Shown: one piece after another, positions 16,645-27,169 of the stretch | Numbering within the stretch: position 1 is the stretch's first letter | Layout: every line of letters begins with the position of its first letter | Source of the DNA: Streptomyces roseochromogenus subsp. oscitans DS 12.976 | GTDB lineage: Bacteria; Actinomycetota; Actinomycetes; Streptomycetales; Streptomycetaceae | DNA: 61,748 bases | Reading direction: 5' to 3' | Assembly (NCBI RefSeq): GCF_000497445.1 | Contig: NZ_CM002285.1 | Coordinates: 4,775,369 to 4,837,116, forward strand | Notes under the pieces: generated by a model | Told to the model about the DNA's origin: nothing | What the model saw: the letters and a program-made list of their open reading frames with translations, nothing else | Databases searched by the model: none | Program-made: the position numbers and the translations under genes

Positions 16645-17586
16645 TTGGCCACGGTTGACACCGCACCGGCAGAACCGCACACAGCCTCCACCTCACCGCG
16701 CTCCTGCGCACCCCCCGCCCAACGGCCACCGGCCGTCGTGGTCCCGGAACAACCGCACCCGACCGGCCCCTGCGGCCCACCGCACCTGACTGGCGCCTCT
16801 GGGCCCTCGCGCCCCACCGACGCCTCGGGCCCGCCGGCCGCCGCGACGCTCATCGGGTCCGTCCAGCGCGCCATGCGCCTGCTGGAGACCGTCGCCGAAC
16901 ACAGCTACGGCGCCCCCGCCAAACAACTCGCCCGCGAGACCGGCCTCGCCCTCCCGACGACGTACCACCTGCTGCGCACCCTGGTGCACGAGGGTTATCT
17001 GCGCCGTGAGAAGGGGCTGTTCTTCCTCGGCGACGCGGCCGAACGGCTCGGCAGCAGTGGAGCACAGCAGAAACGTCGCAGCGCGGTGGCCGACACGCTG
17101 GCGCACTGGCGCGATTCCATCGGTGTGCCGGTGTACTACGCGATGTACCGGGACGGCGAGATCGAGGTCATGTGCGTCTCCGACTCCCCCGAGGCACCGG
17201 CGGTCGAGGAGTGGGCCGACTTCCGCGCGACCGGTCATGCGCACGCCATTGGGCAGTGCCTGCTGTCCCAGCTGGACGAGGACGCCCGCCGCGACCATCT
17301 CGCCCGCTATCCCGTGCAGTCCCTCACTCCGTACACGGTGCGTGACAACGACGCCCTGTTGCGGCGGCTGGCCCGGATGCCGCGCATGGAACCGGTGGTG
17401 GAGCGTCAGGAGTACGTGCTGGGGACGGTCTGTGCGGCGGTTCCGATCACGGTAGGTACGACCGTGGCCACGATGGCCATGTCGCTGCCCGTCCACCAGG
17501 CCGACCGGCTGTTGCCCTCGGCGCATCGGCTGCAGACGGAGATCGGGCGGCATCTGGGGACGCTCACGCTCTCTATCAGTATCTGA
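16645..17586 (+). CDS. ssgR: SsgR, IclR-type activator of ssgA
   Basis: 313 residues. An IclR winged HTH begins near residue 70 (LIGSVQRAMRLLETVAEHSYGAPAKQLARETGLALPTTYHLLRTLVHEGYLRRE) and an IclR effector domain follows. In S. coelicolor SsgR activates ssgA, the next gene here. The start is TTG 16645, supported by GGGAG 6 nt upstream. The first 68 residues are a Pro/His/Ser-rich low-complexity extension (repeats of SGPS/TGASGP/TDASGP) that I do not remember from S. coelicolor SsgR; a later start is possible but no strong ribosome site is visible there. Confidence 0.9.
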   Translation: MATVDTAPAEPHTASTSPRSCAPPAQRPPAVVVPEQPHPTGPCGPPHLTGASGPSRPTDASGPPAAATLIGSVQRAMRLLETVAEHSYGAPAKQLARETGLALPTTYHLLRTLVHEGYLRREKGLFFLGDAAERLGSSGAQQKRRSAVADTLAHWRDSIGVPVYYAMYRDGEIEVMCVSDSPEAPAVEEWADFRATGHAHAIGQCLLSQLDEDARRDHLARYPVQSLTPYTVRDNDALLRRLARMPRMEPVVERQEYVLGTVCAAVPITVGTTVATMAMSLPVHQADRLLPSAHRLQTEIGRHLGTLTLSISI

Positions 17587-17685
17587 AAACTTACTCCTTG
17601 TGATCTGCTGTGTACGTTCAGCAAGATTTGACCACCGTTAGAGGGATCAATCCCGGCCAGCCGATGTCATATGACGGGGTAACCG

Positions 17686-18123
17686 ATGCGCGAGTCCGTA
17701 CAGGCAGAAGTCATGATGAGCTTTCTCGTGTCGGAGGAGCTCGCCTTCCGCATTCCGGTGGAGTTGCGCTACGAAACCAGCGATCCCTATGCGGTGCGGC
17801 TCACCTTTCATTTGCCCGGTGATGCCCCGGTGACCTGGGCGTTTGGACGCGAGCTGTTGATCGACGGCGTCGGCCGGCCGTGCGGCGAGGGGGATGTGCA
17901 CATCGCTCCCGCCGATTCCGAGATGCTGGGCGAGGTTCTGATCAGGCTTCAGGTCGGCTGCGACCAGGCCCTGTTCCGCTCCTCCGTACCGCCGCTCGTG
18001 GCCTTCCTGGACCGTACGGACAAGCTGGTGCCACTCGGACAGGAGGGTGCGCTGGCGGACTTCGACGCCCATCTGGAAGAGGCTCTGGACCGCATCCTGG
18101 CCGAGGAGCAGAGCGCCGGCTGA
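17686..18123 (+). CDS. ssgA: SsgA, sporulation-specific cell division activator
   Basis: 145 residues of the actinomycete SsgA-like protein family. Diagnostic stretches are FRIPVELRYETSDPYAVRLTFHLPGDAPVTWAFGRELL and PLVAFLDRTDKLVPLGQE. SALPs guide septum placement and wall synthesis in sporulating aerial hyphae; SsgA itself marks future septum and branch sites. The start MRESVQAEVMMSF (ATG 17686) is preceded by GGGG; the second Met pair at residues 10-11 is an alternative. It lies 99 bp downstream of its regulator ssgR. Confidence 0.95.
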   Translation: MRESVQAEVMMSFLVSEELAFRIPVELRYETSDPYAVRLTFHLPGDAPVTWAFGRELLIDGVGRPCGEGDVHIAPADSEMLGEVLIRLQVGCDQALFRSSVPPLVAFLDRTDKLVPLGQEGALADFDAHLEEALDRILAEEQSAG

Positions 18124-18213
18124 AGCGTTACGGCAGGGGGCGCCAGGCGCTCCGCCGTGCCGCGTGGCACCGTGCAGGAACGCTTCTGCCGGGGAGCGGA
18201 AAGTACCGGGCCC

Positions 18214-18236
18214 GGCCGGGGGCATCGCCCCCGGCC
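18214..18236. terminator. Bidirectional terminator between ssgA and the YibE/F-like gene
   Basis: A perfect 10-bp GC stem (18214-18223 with 18227-18236) with a 3-nt loop lies between the two converging genes, 91 bp after ssgA and 52 bp before the other stop codon. Confidence 0.6.
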
Positions 18237-18287
18237 CGTCAGCGGGTCATTGCCGACCGCGTGCCACGTCGGCCGGGTCGGCCTCAC

Positions 18288-19895
18288 TCACCGCTTCCGG
18301 CGTCGTCCCCGCCCACCGCGTGCCGGGACGGACTGTGCCGCTGCGGGTGCCGGGCTGCCCGGGCCGGGGCGGTCGGCCGAGACCACCAGGGCGGCGAGCG
18401 CGGTGGTGACCGGGACCGAGGCGACCAGACCGATCGAGCCCACCAGCGTGCGCACGATCTCCTCGGCCACCAGTTCGCTGTTGGCCACGGTCCCCACACC
18501 GCTCTGCGCGATCGAGAACAGCAGCAGCAACGGCAGCGCGGCGCCGGCGTAGGCGAGGACGAGGGTGTTGACCACGGAGGCGATGTGGTCGCGGCCGATG
18601 CGGATGCCCGCCCGGTACAGCCCGCGCCAGCCCATCGACGGATTGGCCTCGTGCAGCTCCCAGACGGCCGACGTCTGTGTCACGGTCACATCGTCGAGGA
18701 CGCCGAGCGAGCCGATGATGACGCCGGCCAGCAGCAGACCGCTCATGTCGATCGACGGATACAGGCCGTGGATCAGGCCGGTGTTGTCGTCGGTGTTCCC
18801 GGTCAGGGAAGCCCAGCCGATGAACAGGGAACCGAGCAGGCCGATCAGCGACAGAGAGATCAGCGTGCCCAGCACCGCCACCGAGGTCCGGGCCGACAGG
18901 CCGTGGCACATGTAGAGGGCGATCAGCATGATGGCGCTCGCCCCGACCACGGCCACGAGCAGGGGATTCGAACCCTGAAGGACCGCGGGCAGGATGAACA
19001 GGGTCAGCACCAGGAAGCTCACGGCCAGTGCGACGAGCGCCATGACACCGCGCAGCCTGCCGACCACCACGACGGCGAGCGCGAAGATTCCCGCGAGCAG
19101 AGTCATGGGGAACTTCCGGTTCACATCGGTCACCGAGTACTGCAGGTCCTTCGGTGCCGAGGGCTCGTAGGCGACCACCACCTGTTCGCTCTGGTGCAAC
19201 TGCCGGGGCTGGTCCGGCTGCACGATCTCGGTGAACGTACGGCCCTCGTCCTTGCCGGTGTCGACCCGGACGGTCGCCTTCTTGCAGGCTCCCTTCGCCT
19301 CCTGTTCCGCCGAGTTGCCCTCGGCGGTGGAGGTGTCACCGGTCGGGGTGTCACCGGAGGCGTTCACCGATGCGCAGCTCACCTCGACGACCTTGGTGAC
19401 CGTGGCCTGCTGCGTCTCCCGGTCGAAGCCGACGCCGGTGCGCTTGTGCGGCGGGGCTCCCCCGGGCCAGAGCACCAGCAGGCCGACGACGACCGCCGCG
19501 GTGAACGGGACCAGGATCGCGGCGATGACCTTGCGCAGGTGCTTGGAAACGGGGGCGGCGGGACCGTGGCTATGACTGTGCCCATGCCCATGCCCATGCC
19601 CGTGGCCCTGCCTTTGTCCATGGCCGTGACCACCGCCGTCGTCGTCCCCGCCGGATCGCCGCTCCGGACTGTGCCCCTCGCCTCCGTCGAAGTCGGCCGC
19701 CCTCTGCTGGTGACCGGCCGCTGAGGGGGCATGAGGGTGCCCGCGGCTCTGCCCGGCCGCGCCGCTCGTCCGGGAGTCGTGGCCGTACAGGTCGCCGCCC
19801 GTAAGGCCGTCCTGGCCGTAGCCGCCGCCCTGCCCCGAGACGCCTGGGCGGCGCGGCTCGGGCGGTCGATACGGGTACTGCTCCATCCTGGTCAC
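18288..19895 (-). CDS. YibE/F-like multi-pass membrane protein with His-rich N-terminus
   Basis: 535 residues. A hydrophilic leader (about 1-115) ends in an alternating Gly-His run (about residues 89-111). One membrane segment (IAAILVPFTAAVVVGLLVLW) follows, then an extracytoplasmic domain with two cysteines (VSCASVN, GACKKA), then seven or eight more segments of the YibE/F type (GVLDDVTVTQTSAVWEL is characteristic). Function is unestablished; the His run suggests metal binding. ATG 19886 is an alternative to GTG 19895. The gene sits between ssgA and thiC, as in S. coelicolor. Confidence 0.85.
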   Translation of the reverse strand: MTRMEQYPYRPPEPRRPGVSGQGGGYGQDGLTGGDLYGHDSRTSGAAGQSRGHPHAPSAAGHQQRAADFDGGEGHSPERRSGGDDDGGGHGHGQRQGHGHGHGHGHSHSHGPAAPVSKHLRKVIAAILVPFTAAVVVGLLVLWPGGAPPHKRTGVGFDRETQQATVTKVVEVSCASVNASGDTPTGDTSTAEGNSAEQEAKGACKKATVRVDTGKDEGRTFTEIVQPDQPRQLHQSEQVVVAYEPSAPKDLQYSVTDVNRKFPMTLLAGIFALAVVVVGRLRGVMALVALAVSFLVLTLFILPAVLQGSNPLLVAVVGASAIMLIALYMCHGLSARTSVAVLGTLISLSLIGLLGSLFIGWASLTGNTDDNTGLIHGLYPSIDMSGLLLAGVIIGSLGVLDDVTVTQTSAVWELHEANPSMGWRGLYRAGIRIGRDHIASVVNTLVLAYAGAALPLLLLFSIAQSGVGTVANSELVAEEIVRTLVGSIGLVASVPVTTALAALVVSADRPGPGSPAPAAAQSVPARGGRGRRRKR

Positions 19896-19975
19896 CGCCC
19901 GATCATCGCAAGAACGCTAGGGGGCCCACTGTTCACCGCGCCACATATGACGCTAGCGTGGAGGCACCTTTGCAC

Positions 19976-21922
<1,947 letters not shown>

Positions 21923-22102
21923 GCCGGACGGGCTGAACTCGCCGCGCCGGATCGCCTGTCGAGGCGGCCGGTGCGGTCGAGGAACGGTGGGATGGCGGCT
22001 GACCGGGGTGGGGGCACCACGCCGGTTGGCCGCTCGGTCCACCCGGTCGGGCCCCTGCTGTTCCGGGGCGCGAGCCGGGGCTGTTCAGCCCTGGATGCGG
22101 GG

Positions 22103-22957
22103 TTACTCGGGCTGGTGCTCCGGGCCGCCGAAGTCCGGGCTCGTGTAGTCCGGGCTGGTGAAGCTCGGGCGGTCGGAGTCGGTGCCGTCGCCGGGGCTGC
22201 TGAAGCCGGGACGGTCGTATCCCAGTCGGGGCATACGGCCGTTCGGGGCGGGCGGGGTGGTGCGGTGCAGGGCGGCCGGTCCGGGCTCGGCGAGTGCCTC
22301 CCGCAGGAACGGCAGGATGCCGCGCTCCAGCAGGGCGTCCCGCCAGGCCGCTCTGGCCTTGTCCAGTTCCCGGTGCGCAGCGTCCAGCGCCTGGGCCTGT
22401 GGCGAGTTGCCGTTGCGCAAGGCGGTGAGGAGCAGTCCGACGGCGGCGACGAGGATCGCGGCCGCGGTCACCGCGCCGAACACCCAGCCGGCGGTGAGCA
22501 TGGTCTGAGCGAAGGCCTGACCGGGGCCCAGCGTCTTCAGGATGTAGCCGACGAGCAGGAAGATCGCCGCCGCGGTTCCCGAGAGGACGGGAGCGAGCAC
22601 GGCGATGACCGCGATGGCGCCCGCGCCGGTGTTCTCGGCCGCATCGCCGAAGCTGGTGACAAGCCCGGCCGTGGCTGAACCCGGCTCCGTGGAACCGGAG
22701 TCTCCGGTGGCCGAGGTGGCCATCGCCGGGTGCCGCAGTTGCTCGCGGACCTTCACATAGTGCTGGTATTCGGCCGTAGCGGCGGCCGTGATCAAAGCGG
22801 AGGCGTTGAGCGCCATGGTGCGCAGCTGTTCGAGGTTGAGCCGCTGTCCGACAGCGGCCAGTTCCGGACGGTGTGGTGCGGAGCGCAGCGCCTCATCGAG
22901 GAGCCGCTCGAATTCCTGGCGGTCCTCGCTCTGCAGGTACTGCGGAACGCTGTTCAT
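22103..22957 (-). CDS. Hypothetical membrane protein with disordered C-terminus
   Basis: 284 residues, not assignable to a family I know. A helical, charged N-terminal half (QSEDRQEFERLLDEALR...) contains possible coiled-coil, then two membrane segments (AIAVIAVLAPVLSGTAAAIFLLVGYIL and AGWVFGAVTAAAILVAAVGLLL), a second amphipathic helix, and a Pro/Ser/Asp-rich tail with repeated SPDYTSPDFGG units. ATG 22957 is chosen because GGGGG lies 6 nt upstream; ATG 22963 is the alternative. Convergent with thiC. Confidence 0.72.
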   Translation of the reverse strand: MNSVPQYLQSEDRQEFERLLDEALRSAPHRPELAAVGQRLNLEQLRTMALNASALITAAATAEYQHYVKVREQLRHPAMATSATGDSGSTEPGSATAGLVTSFGDAAENTGAGAIAVIAVLAPVLSGTAAAIFLLVGYILKTLGPGQAFAQTMLTAGWVFGAVTAAAILVAAVGLLLTALRNGNSPQAQALDAAHRELDKARAAWRDALLERGILPFLREALAEPGPAALHRTTPPAPNGRMPRLGYDRPGFSSPGDGTDSDRPSFTSPDYTSPDFGGPEHQPE

Positions 22958-23142
22958 GTGCATCCCCCGATGCTCCGTAGGGCTTGGGGCTCGCACGCCG
23001 GCGAGCCGTCGGGCAGAAACGGAGGGGAGCCTGCTACGGATAAGCCGATGGTAGAGCCGTGACGGCACGCGGTGACAGGGGGTTGCCGGAAATTGCCCTC
23101 GCCTGCGTGAACTCCGCCGGGGGACGCCTGCCCACGGAACGT

Positions 23143-24222
23143 TCAGGTAGTCAGAGGGAGTTGCCGGACCAGTAGCTTTCCGGCCATGGTCACCCCGCCG
23201 TCCATCGCGATGGCGAGCCCGTCGGCGTAGATGTGCGGTCCCTCCACGACCGGGCCGGTCTCCTCCTCTCCGTCCTCGGAGCCGACCTCACCGAGGAGGT
23301 ACGGAATCGGACTGTGGCCGTGAACGACGCGGGTGCCGCCGTACGTATCGAGAAGAGAGCGTACGGCGTCGGCGCCGCCCTCGTCGCGGAAGGAGAAGCG
23401 CTTGGTGAACTTGCGGAACAGATCCCAGCATTCGTCCGCGTCGTTGCGGGTGAGGGTCTCGCGGACGGTGTCATTGACCGCCTCGACGGAGTCGCCGTAG
23501 TCGAGATAGGCGGTGGTGTCCGAGTGCACGAGCAGATAGCCGTCGACCACCTCAAGGGCGTCGAGGCGGGCCATCCACTGCAGATGGTGGTCCTGGAGGC
23601 GGTCCATGTCGGTCTTCTGGCCGCCGTTGAGCAGCCAGGCCGCCTGGAAGGTGGCGGTGCCCGCGCCGGAGTTGACGGGGGTGTCGCCGAACCGTTTGGC
23701 GCCGAGCAGCAGCAGCTCGTGGTTGCCCATGAGGGCCTTGCAGTAGCCCCCGGCCGCCGCGGCCTCGGCGGACAGCCTCATCACGAGGTCGATGACGCCG
23801 ATGCCGTCGGGTCCGCGGTCGGTGAAGTCGCCGAGGAACCACAGCCGGGCGGTGCCGGCGCACCACTGGCCCGAGGCGTCGATCAGCCCCTGCTCCTGGA
23901 GGGCGGTCACCAGTTCGTCGAGGTATCCGTGGACGTCTCCGACGACGAACAGCGGTCCGGGGCCGGTCGCCGGCTGCGAGGCCGGGGCGGCGGGCGCCGG
24001 TTCGACGGAGACCTGGAGGGTCGGCGTCCGGCTGACGACGGGAAGGTCGCGCTGGGTGGGCGTGTAGCCGTCGGGGCCCGTCTCGTCGGCGGGTGGCGCG
24101 GTGTCGCCCGGGTGGGCGGTGTGGACGTAGGGACCGGTCTCATGGACGTACGCCGGTACCCGGAAGTCGCGCAGCGTCGCCGTCCGCTCCACTTCGGGTC
24201 CCTGACCGGCCCCCTGAGTCAT
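23143..24222 (-). CDS. Metallophosphoesterase (calcineurin-like)
   Basis: 359 residues. After a variable acidic/Pro-rich leader of about 95 residues comes a PPP-type phosphoesterase domain with GDVHG (motif I), GDFTDRG (motif II), GNHE (motif III), VHSD and VHGHS (His ligands). These bind two metals. The fold fits bacterial Ser/Thr phosphatases and diadenosine-tetraphosphatases (ApaH/PrpE-like). Start ATG 24222 is preceded by GGAGGGG. It is downstream of the LacI gene on the same strand but 311 bp away. Confidence 0.88.
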   Translation of the reverse strand: MTQGAGQGPEVERTATLRDFRVPAYVHETGPYVHTAHPGDTAPPADETGPDGYTPTQRDLPVVSRTPTLQVSVEPAPAAPASQPATGPGPLFVVGDVHGYLDELVTALQEQGLIDASGQWCAGTARLWFLGDFTDRGPDGIGVIDLVMRLSAEAAAAGGYCKALMGNHELLLLGAKRFGDTPVNSGAGTATFQAAWLLNGGQKTDMDRLQDHHLQWMARLDALEVVDGYLLVHSDTTAYLDYGDSVEAVNDTVRETLTRNDADECWDLFRKFTKRFSFRDEGGADAVRSLLDTYGGTRVVHGHSPIPYLLGEVGSEDGEEETGPVVEGPHIYADGLAIAMDGGVTMAGKLLVRQLPLTT

Positions 24223-24426
24223 CAGACCCCTCCACCATCGCGCCGCATCTGCACCGCTTCGGACTGCCTGGTCGCAGCGGTCCACGGTGTCGTGGGCCCA
24301 TCATAGGAATGAGCGTCGCGCCGTGTGATGACCCAGGGGCGGTGAATCGGAACAAGACTCCAGTTCACCGCGGCTTTCGCCCCGTTTGGGCAGGTGTTCG
24401 GCCGGCTCCGCGCCGACCGGACACCC

Positions 24427-24446
24427 GGCCCGACGATCGTCGGGCC
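24427..24446. repeat. 20-bp perfect palindrome
   Basis: GGCCCGACGATCGTCGGGCC reads the same on both strands with no spacer. It lies 88 bp past the LacI stop and 205 bp before the metallophosphoesterase start. It could be an operator or a cruciform/terminator stem. Confidence 0.6.
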
Positions 24447-24448
24447 GT

Positions 24449-24479
24449 CGTGCCTGCTCCATCGGCGGGTGCAGGCACG
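24449..24479 (-). terminator. Terminator candidate after the LacI gene
   Basis: Arms 24449-24457 and 24471-24479 (CGTGCCTGC/GCAGGCACG) form a 9-bp perfect stem with a 13-nt loop, 54 bp past the LacI stop codon. Confidence 0.5.
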
Positions 24480-24533
24480 GGGTGATCGCCCGCTTTCTGG
24501 CGCTGTTTCCCGTCTCGGGGCTGCTCGTCCGCG

Positions 24534-25646
24534 CTACTTGTCGTCCGGCGTCCGAGGCGGGCTGACCGTCGTGCGCGGCAGGCGCCGCTGGGAGGAGGTG
24601 CGCACGATCAGCTCCGTCGGTATCACCTGCTCGACCGGCTGGTCCGACTCCACGCCCTCGATGGCGTCGATGAGCAGCTGGACCACCGCGGTGCCGATGC
24701 GGCGCGGTTTCAGGGAGAGCGTGGTGATGGGCGGCTCGGTGCTGGCGTACACCATGGACTCGCTGCAGCACACGAGCAGCAGGTCGTCGGGGACGCGCAG
24801 CCCGTAGCGCCGGGCGGCGGCCAGCAGGTCGGTGCCGTTGGGGTCGAACAGGCCGTAGACCGCGTCGGGACGGTCGGGCCGGGCGAGCAGCCGGTCGGCG
24901 GCGACGGCGCCCGCGCACGGGTCGTGCGCCGGGTAGGCCTCGTAGACCGGGTCCTGGCCGACCCGCTCGCACCAGTGCAGGTAGGCGGTGGTGGACAGGT
25001 GGGTGTACGTGTCCGTCGTCGTGCCGGTGAGCAGGCCGATGCGGCGGGCGCCGGCGTCGGCGAGGTGGTCGAGGATGCCGAGGACGGCGGCCTCGTGGTC
25101 GTTGTCGACCCACGCGGTGACCGGCAGCGAGCCGGCCGGGCGCCCGTCGGAGACGACCGGCAGCCCCTGCCGGACCAGCTCGCTGACCACCGGGTCCTGG
25201 TCGGACGGGTCGATGACGACCGTGCCGTCCAGGGCGACGTTGGACCACACGTCGTGGCGGGACGTCGCGGGCAGGATGACGAGGGCGTAGCCGCGGGCGA
25301 GCGCGGCCGAGGTGGCGGCCCGGGCCATCTCGGCGAAGTACGCGAACTCCGTGAAGGTGAAAGGTTCATCCCCGTAGGTCGTCACCGTCAGGCCGATCAG
25401 GCCCGACTTGCCGGTACGGAGGGTGCGGGCGGCGGCCGAGGGGCGGTACCCCAGCCGGTCGGCGACCTCGCGGACATGGCGCCGGGTGGCATCCGGGAGT
25501 CGGCCCTTGCCGTTGAGGGCGTCGGAGACGGTTGTGATGGAGACCCCGGCGGCGGCGGCCACGTCTCTGATGCCCGCCCGGCCCGGCCTACTGCCTCGAC
25601 GTGAGGTTTCCGCGCGGCTCACCTGGTGCTTCCCTGCTGCTGTCAT
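24534..25646 (-). CDS. LacI family transcriptional regulator
   Basis: 370 residues. The LacI HTH and hinge are clear: GIRDVAAAAGVSITTVSDALNGKGRLPDATRRHVREVADRLGYRPSAAARTLRTGKSGLIGL (residues about 26-87). A sugar-binding-protein-like core domain with the PDAVYGLFDPNGTDLLAA motif follows. A 25-residue basic leader precedes the HTH. No sugar transporter or hydrolase is adjacent, so the regulated genes are elsewhere or it controls itself. A four-fold array of GTTGAC half-sites lies directly upstream. Confidence 0.92.
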   Translation of the reverse strand: MTAAGKHQVSRAETSRRGSRPGRAGIRDVAAAAGVSITTVSDALNGKGRLPDATRRHVREVADRLGYRPSAAARTLRTGKSGLIGLTVTTYGDEPFTFTEFAYFAEMARAATSAALARGYALVILPATSRHDVWSNVALDGTVVIDPSDQDPVVSELVRQGLPVVSDGRPAGSLPVTAWVDNDHEAAVLGILDHLADAGARRIGLLTGTTTDTYTHLSTTAYLHWCERVGQDPVYEAYPAHDPCAGAVAADRLLARPDRPDAVYGLFDPNGTDLLAAARRYGLRVPDDLLLVCCSESMVYASTEPPITTLSLKPRRIGTAVVQLLIDAIEGVESDQPVEQVIPTELIVRTSSQRRLPRTTVSPPRTPDDK

Positions 25647-25696
25647 GGCGAGCCGATAGTAGGGCTCATGAGGTGGGGTAGTGCGGACGCATATGC

Positions 25697-25798
25697 ACGC
25701 GTTGACAGGCACGTTTCTGCATGGTCAGTTTGGGTCAACCGCCTTAGAAATAGAGGGAGTTGACCGATCAATCGCCAGGACGTGACTTGTCAACGCGT
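25697..25798. promoter_or_regulatory. Nested inverted-repeat array of GTTGAC half-sites
   Basis: The outer arms ACGCGTTGACA (25697-25707) and TGTCAACGCGT (25788-25798) are perfectly complementary over 11 bp. The inner arms GGTCAAC (25733-25739) and GTTGACC (25759-25765) are also complementary. All four share GTTGAC/GTCAAC. The outer TTGACA could also be -35 elements. Probable operator region, likely for the adjacent LacI protein. Confidence 0.6.
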
Positions 25799-26063
25799 AT
25801 GGGCCTGCCAAGTGCCCGATGTTTCGAAGAGGTCTCAACTCACCTGCACGAGGGATGCGCGCCACGGCGTGAGCCACCGGCGCATAGATATATGTACGGC
25901 GCGCCCCTTGATACATACGCCTTCGTACGGTGATGCCCCCGATGGCGCCGAGTCGGACGTGGCTCGCGTATTGCAGGCCCTCCACCTGTACGCACCGGGG
26001 CCGAATCCTCATAAGGTGAGGAGCATTGGAAGCCGGCGGCGTCGACGGTCCGCCGGTGGTCGC

Positions 26064-26070
26064 GAGGAGG
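26064..26070 (+). promoter_or_regulatory. Ribosome binding site deciding the aminotransferase start
   Basis: GAGGAGG lies 6 nt before GTG 26077 and selects it over an open frame 17 codons longer. Confidence 0.75.
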
Positions 26071-26076
26071 ACTGCG

Positions 26077-27156
26077 GTGAGCGAGACGAGCCCCAAGCTG
26101 CGCGCCGAGCTGGAGGGTATTCCCACCTACAAGCCGGGCAAGCCCGCCGCGGCCGAAGGGCCGGTCGCCTACAAGCTGTCCTCCAACGAAAACCCGTATC
26201 CGCCGCTGCCCGGGGTGATGGAGAGCGTGACCGCGGCCGCTTCCAACTTCAACCGCTACCCGGACATGGCCTGCACGGGGCTCATGAACGAACTGTCGGA
26301 GCGCTTCGGCGTCCCGCTCTCCCACCTGGCCACCGGTACCGGCTCGGTCGGCGTCGCCCAGCAGCTCATCCAGGCCACCAGCGGTCCCGGCGACGAGGTG
26401 ATCTACGCCTGGCGGTCCTTTGAGGCATACCCGATCATCACGCAGATCAGCGGCGCCCGGTCGGTGCAGGTGCCGCTCACGCCCGGCGATGTGCACGACC
26501 TGGACGCGATGGCGGACGCGATCACCGACCGGACGCGCCTGATCTTCGTCTGCAACCCCAACAACCCGACCGGCACGGTGGTGCGGCGGGCCGGGCTGGA
26601 GCGGTTCATCGACCGGGTTCCCGGCGATGTCCTGGTCGTGCTGGACGAGGCCTACCGCGAATTCATCCGCGACCCCGAGGTGCCCGACGGCGTAGAGCTG
26701 TACCGGAACCGGCCCAACGTCTGTGTCCTGCGCACCTTCTCCAAGGCCTATGGGCTCGCGGGGCTGCGCGTCGGTTTCGCGATCGCCCATGAGCCTGTCG
26801 CGGCCGCGCTGCGCAAGACGGCGGTGCCCTTCGGCGTCAGCCAGCTCGCGCAGGAAGCGGCGATCGCCTCGCTGCGGGCCGAGGACGAGTTGCTCGGCCG
26901 GGTCGGTTCGCTGGTGTGCGAGCGGGCGCGCGTGGTCGACGCGCTGCGCGCCCAGGGCTGGAAGGTGCCGGAGACGCAGGCGAACTTCGTCTGGCTGCGG
27001 CTGGGGGAGCGTACGGTCGCGTTCGCTCAGACCTGCGAGCAGCACGGTGTGGTGGTCCGGCCGTTCCCGGGCGAGGGTGTGCGGGTGACGGTCGGAGAGA
27101 CCGAGGCGAACGACATCTTCCTGAAGGTGACAGAGGCGTTCCGCAAGGAGCTCTAG
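26077..27156 (+). CDS. Histidinol-phosphate/aromatic aminotransferase (HisC family)
   Basis: 359 residues of the class I/II PLP aminotransferases. K223 in [15 protein letters not shown] forms the Schiff base; [11 protein letters not shown] and [10 protein letters not shown] contact [12 protein letters not shown] is the N-terminal HisC motif. Streptomycetes have a HisC in the his operon and a second copy annotated as an aromatic-amino-acid aminotransferase (Pat); this stand-alone gene is likely the latter. It is convergent with the cyclophilin-like gene, only 13 bp apart. Confidence 0.88.
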   Translation: MSETSPKLRAELEGIPTYKPGKPAAAEGPVAYKLSSNENPYPPLPGVMESVTAAASNFNRYPDMACTGLMNELSERFGVPLSHLATGTGSVGVAQQLIQATSGPGDEVIYAWRSFEAYPIITQISGARSVQVPLTPGDVHDLDAMADAITDRTRLIFVCNPNNPTGTVVRRAGLERFIDRVPGDVLVVLDEAYREFIRDPEVPDGVELYRNRPNVCVLRTFSKAYGLAGLRVGFAIAHEPVAAALRKTAVPFGVSQLAQEAAIASLRAEDELLGRVGSLVCERARVVDALRAQGWKVPETQANFVWLRLGERTVAFAQTCEQHGVVVRPFPGEGVRVTVGETEANDIFLKVTEAFRKEL

Positions 27157-27169
27157 CGCAGCGGCGGTT

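Larger units (their letters stand above)
24223..24533. other. Gap between LacI gene and metallophosphoesterase, with palindromes
   Basis: 311 bp without a credible gene. It holds a 20-bp perfect palindrome (24427-24446) and a 9-bp hairpin (24449-24479), both just downstream of the LacI stop codon on the minus strand. Confidence 0.6.
25647..26076. other. Divergent LacI/hisC-like intergenic region
   Basis: 430 bp without a convincing gene and locally AT-richer than its neighbours. It carries a nested inverted-repeat array (25697-25798) near the LacI gene. Between 25885 and 25925 there is an AT-rich stretch (ATAGATATATGTAC, TTGATACATACG) that may hold a promoter. The hisC-like ribosome site is at the right end. 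Confidence 0.6.

Noticed and set aside
17880..19724. A 614-codon plus-strand reading frame
   Set aside because: Antisense to the YibE/F gene and out of frame with ssgA; Gln/Arg/Asp-rich shadow composition.
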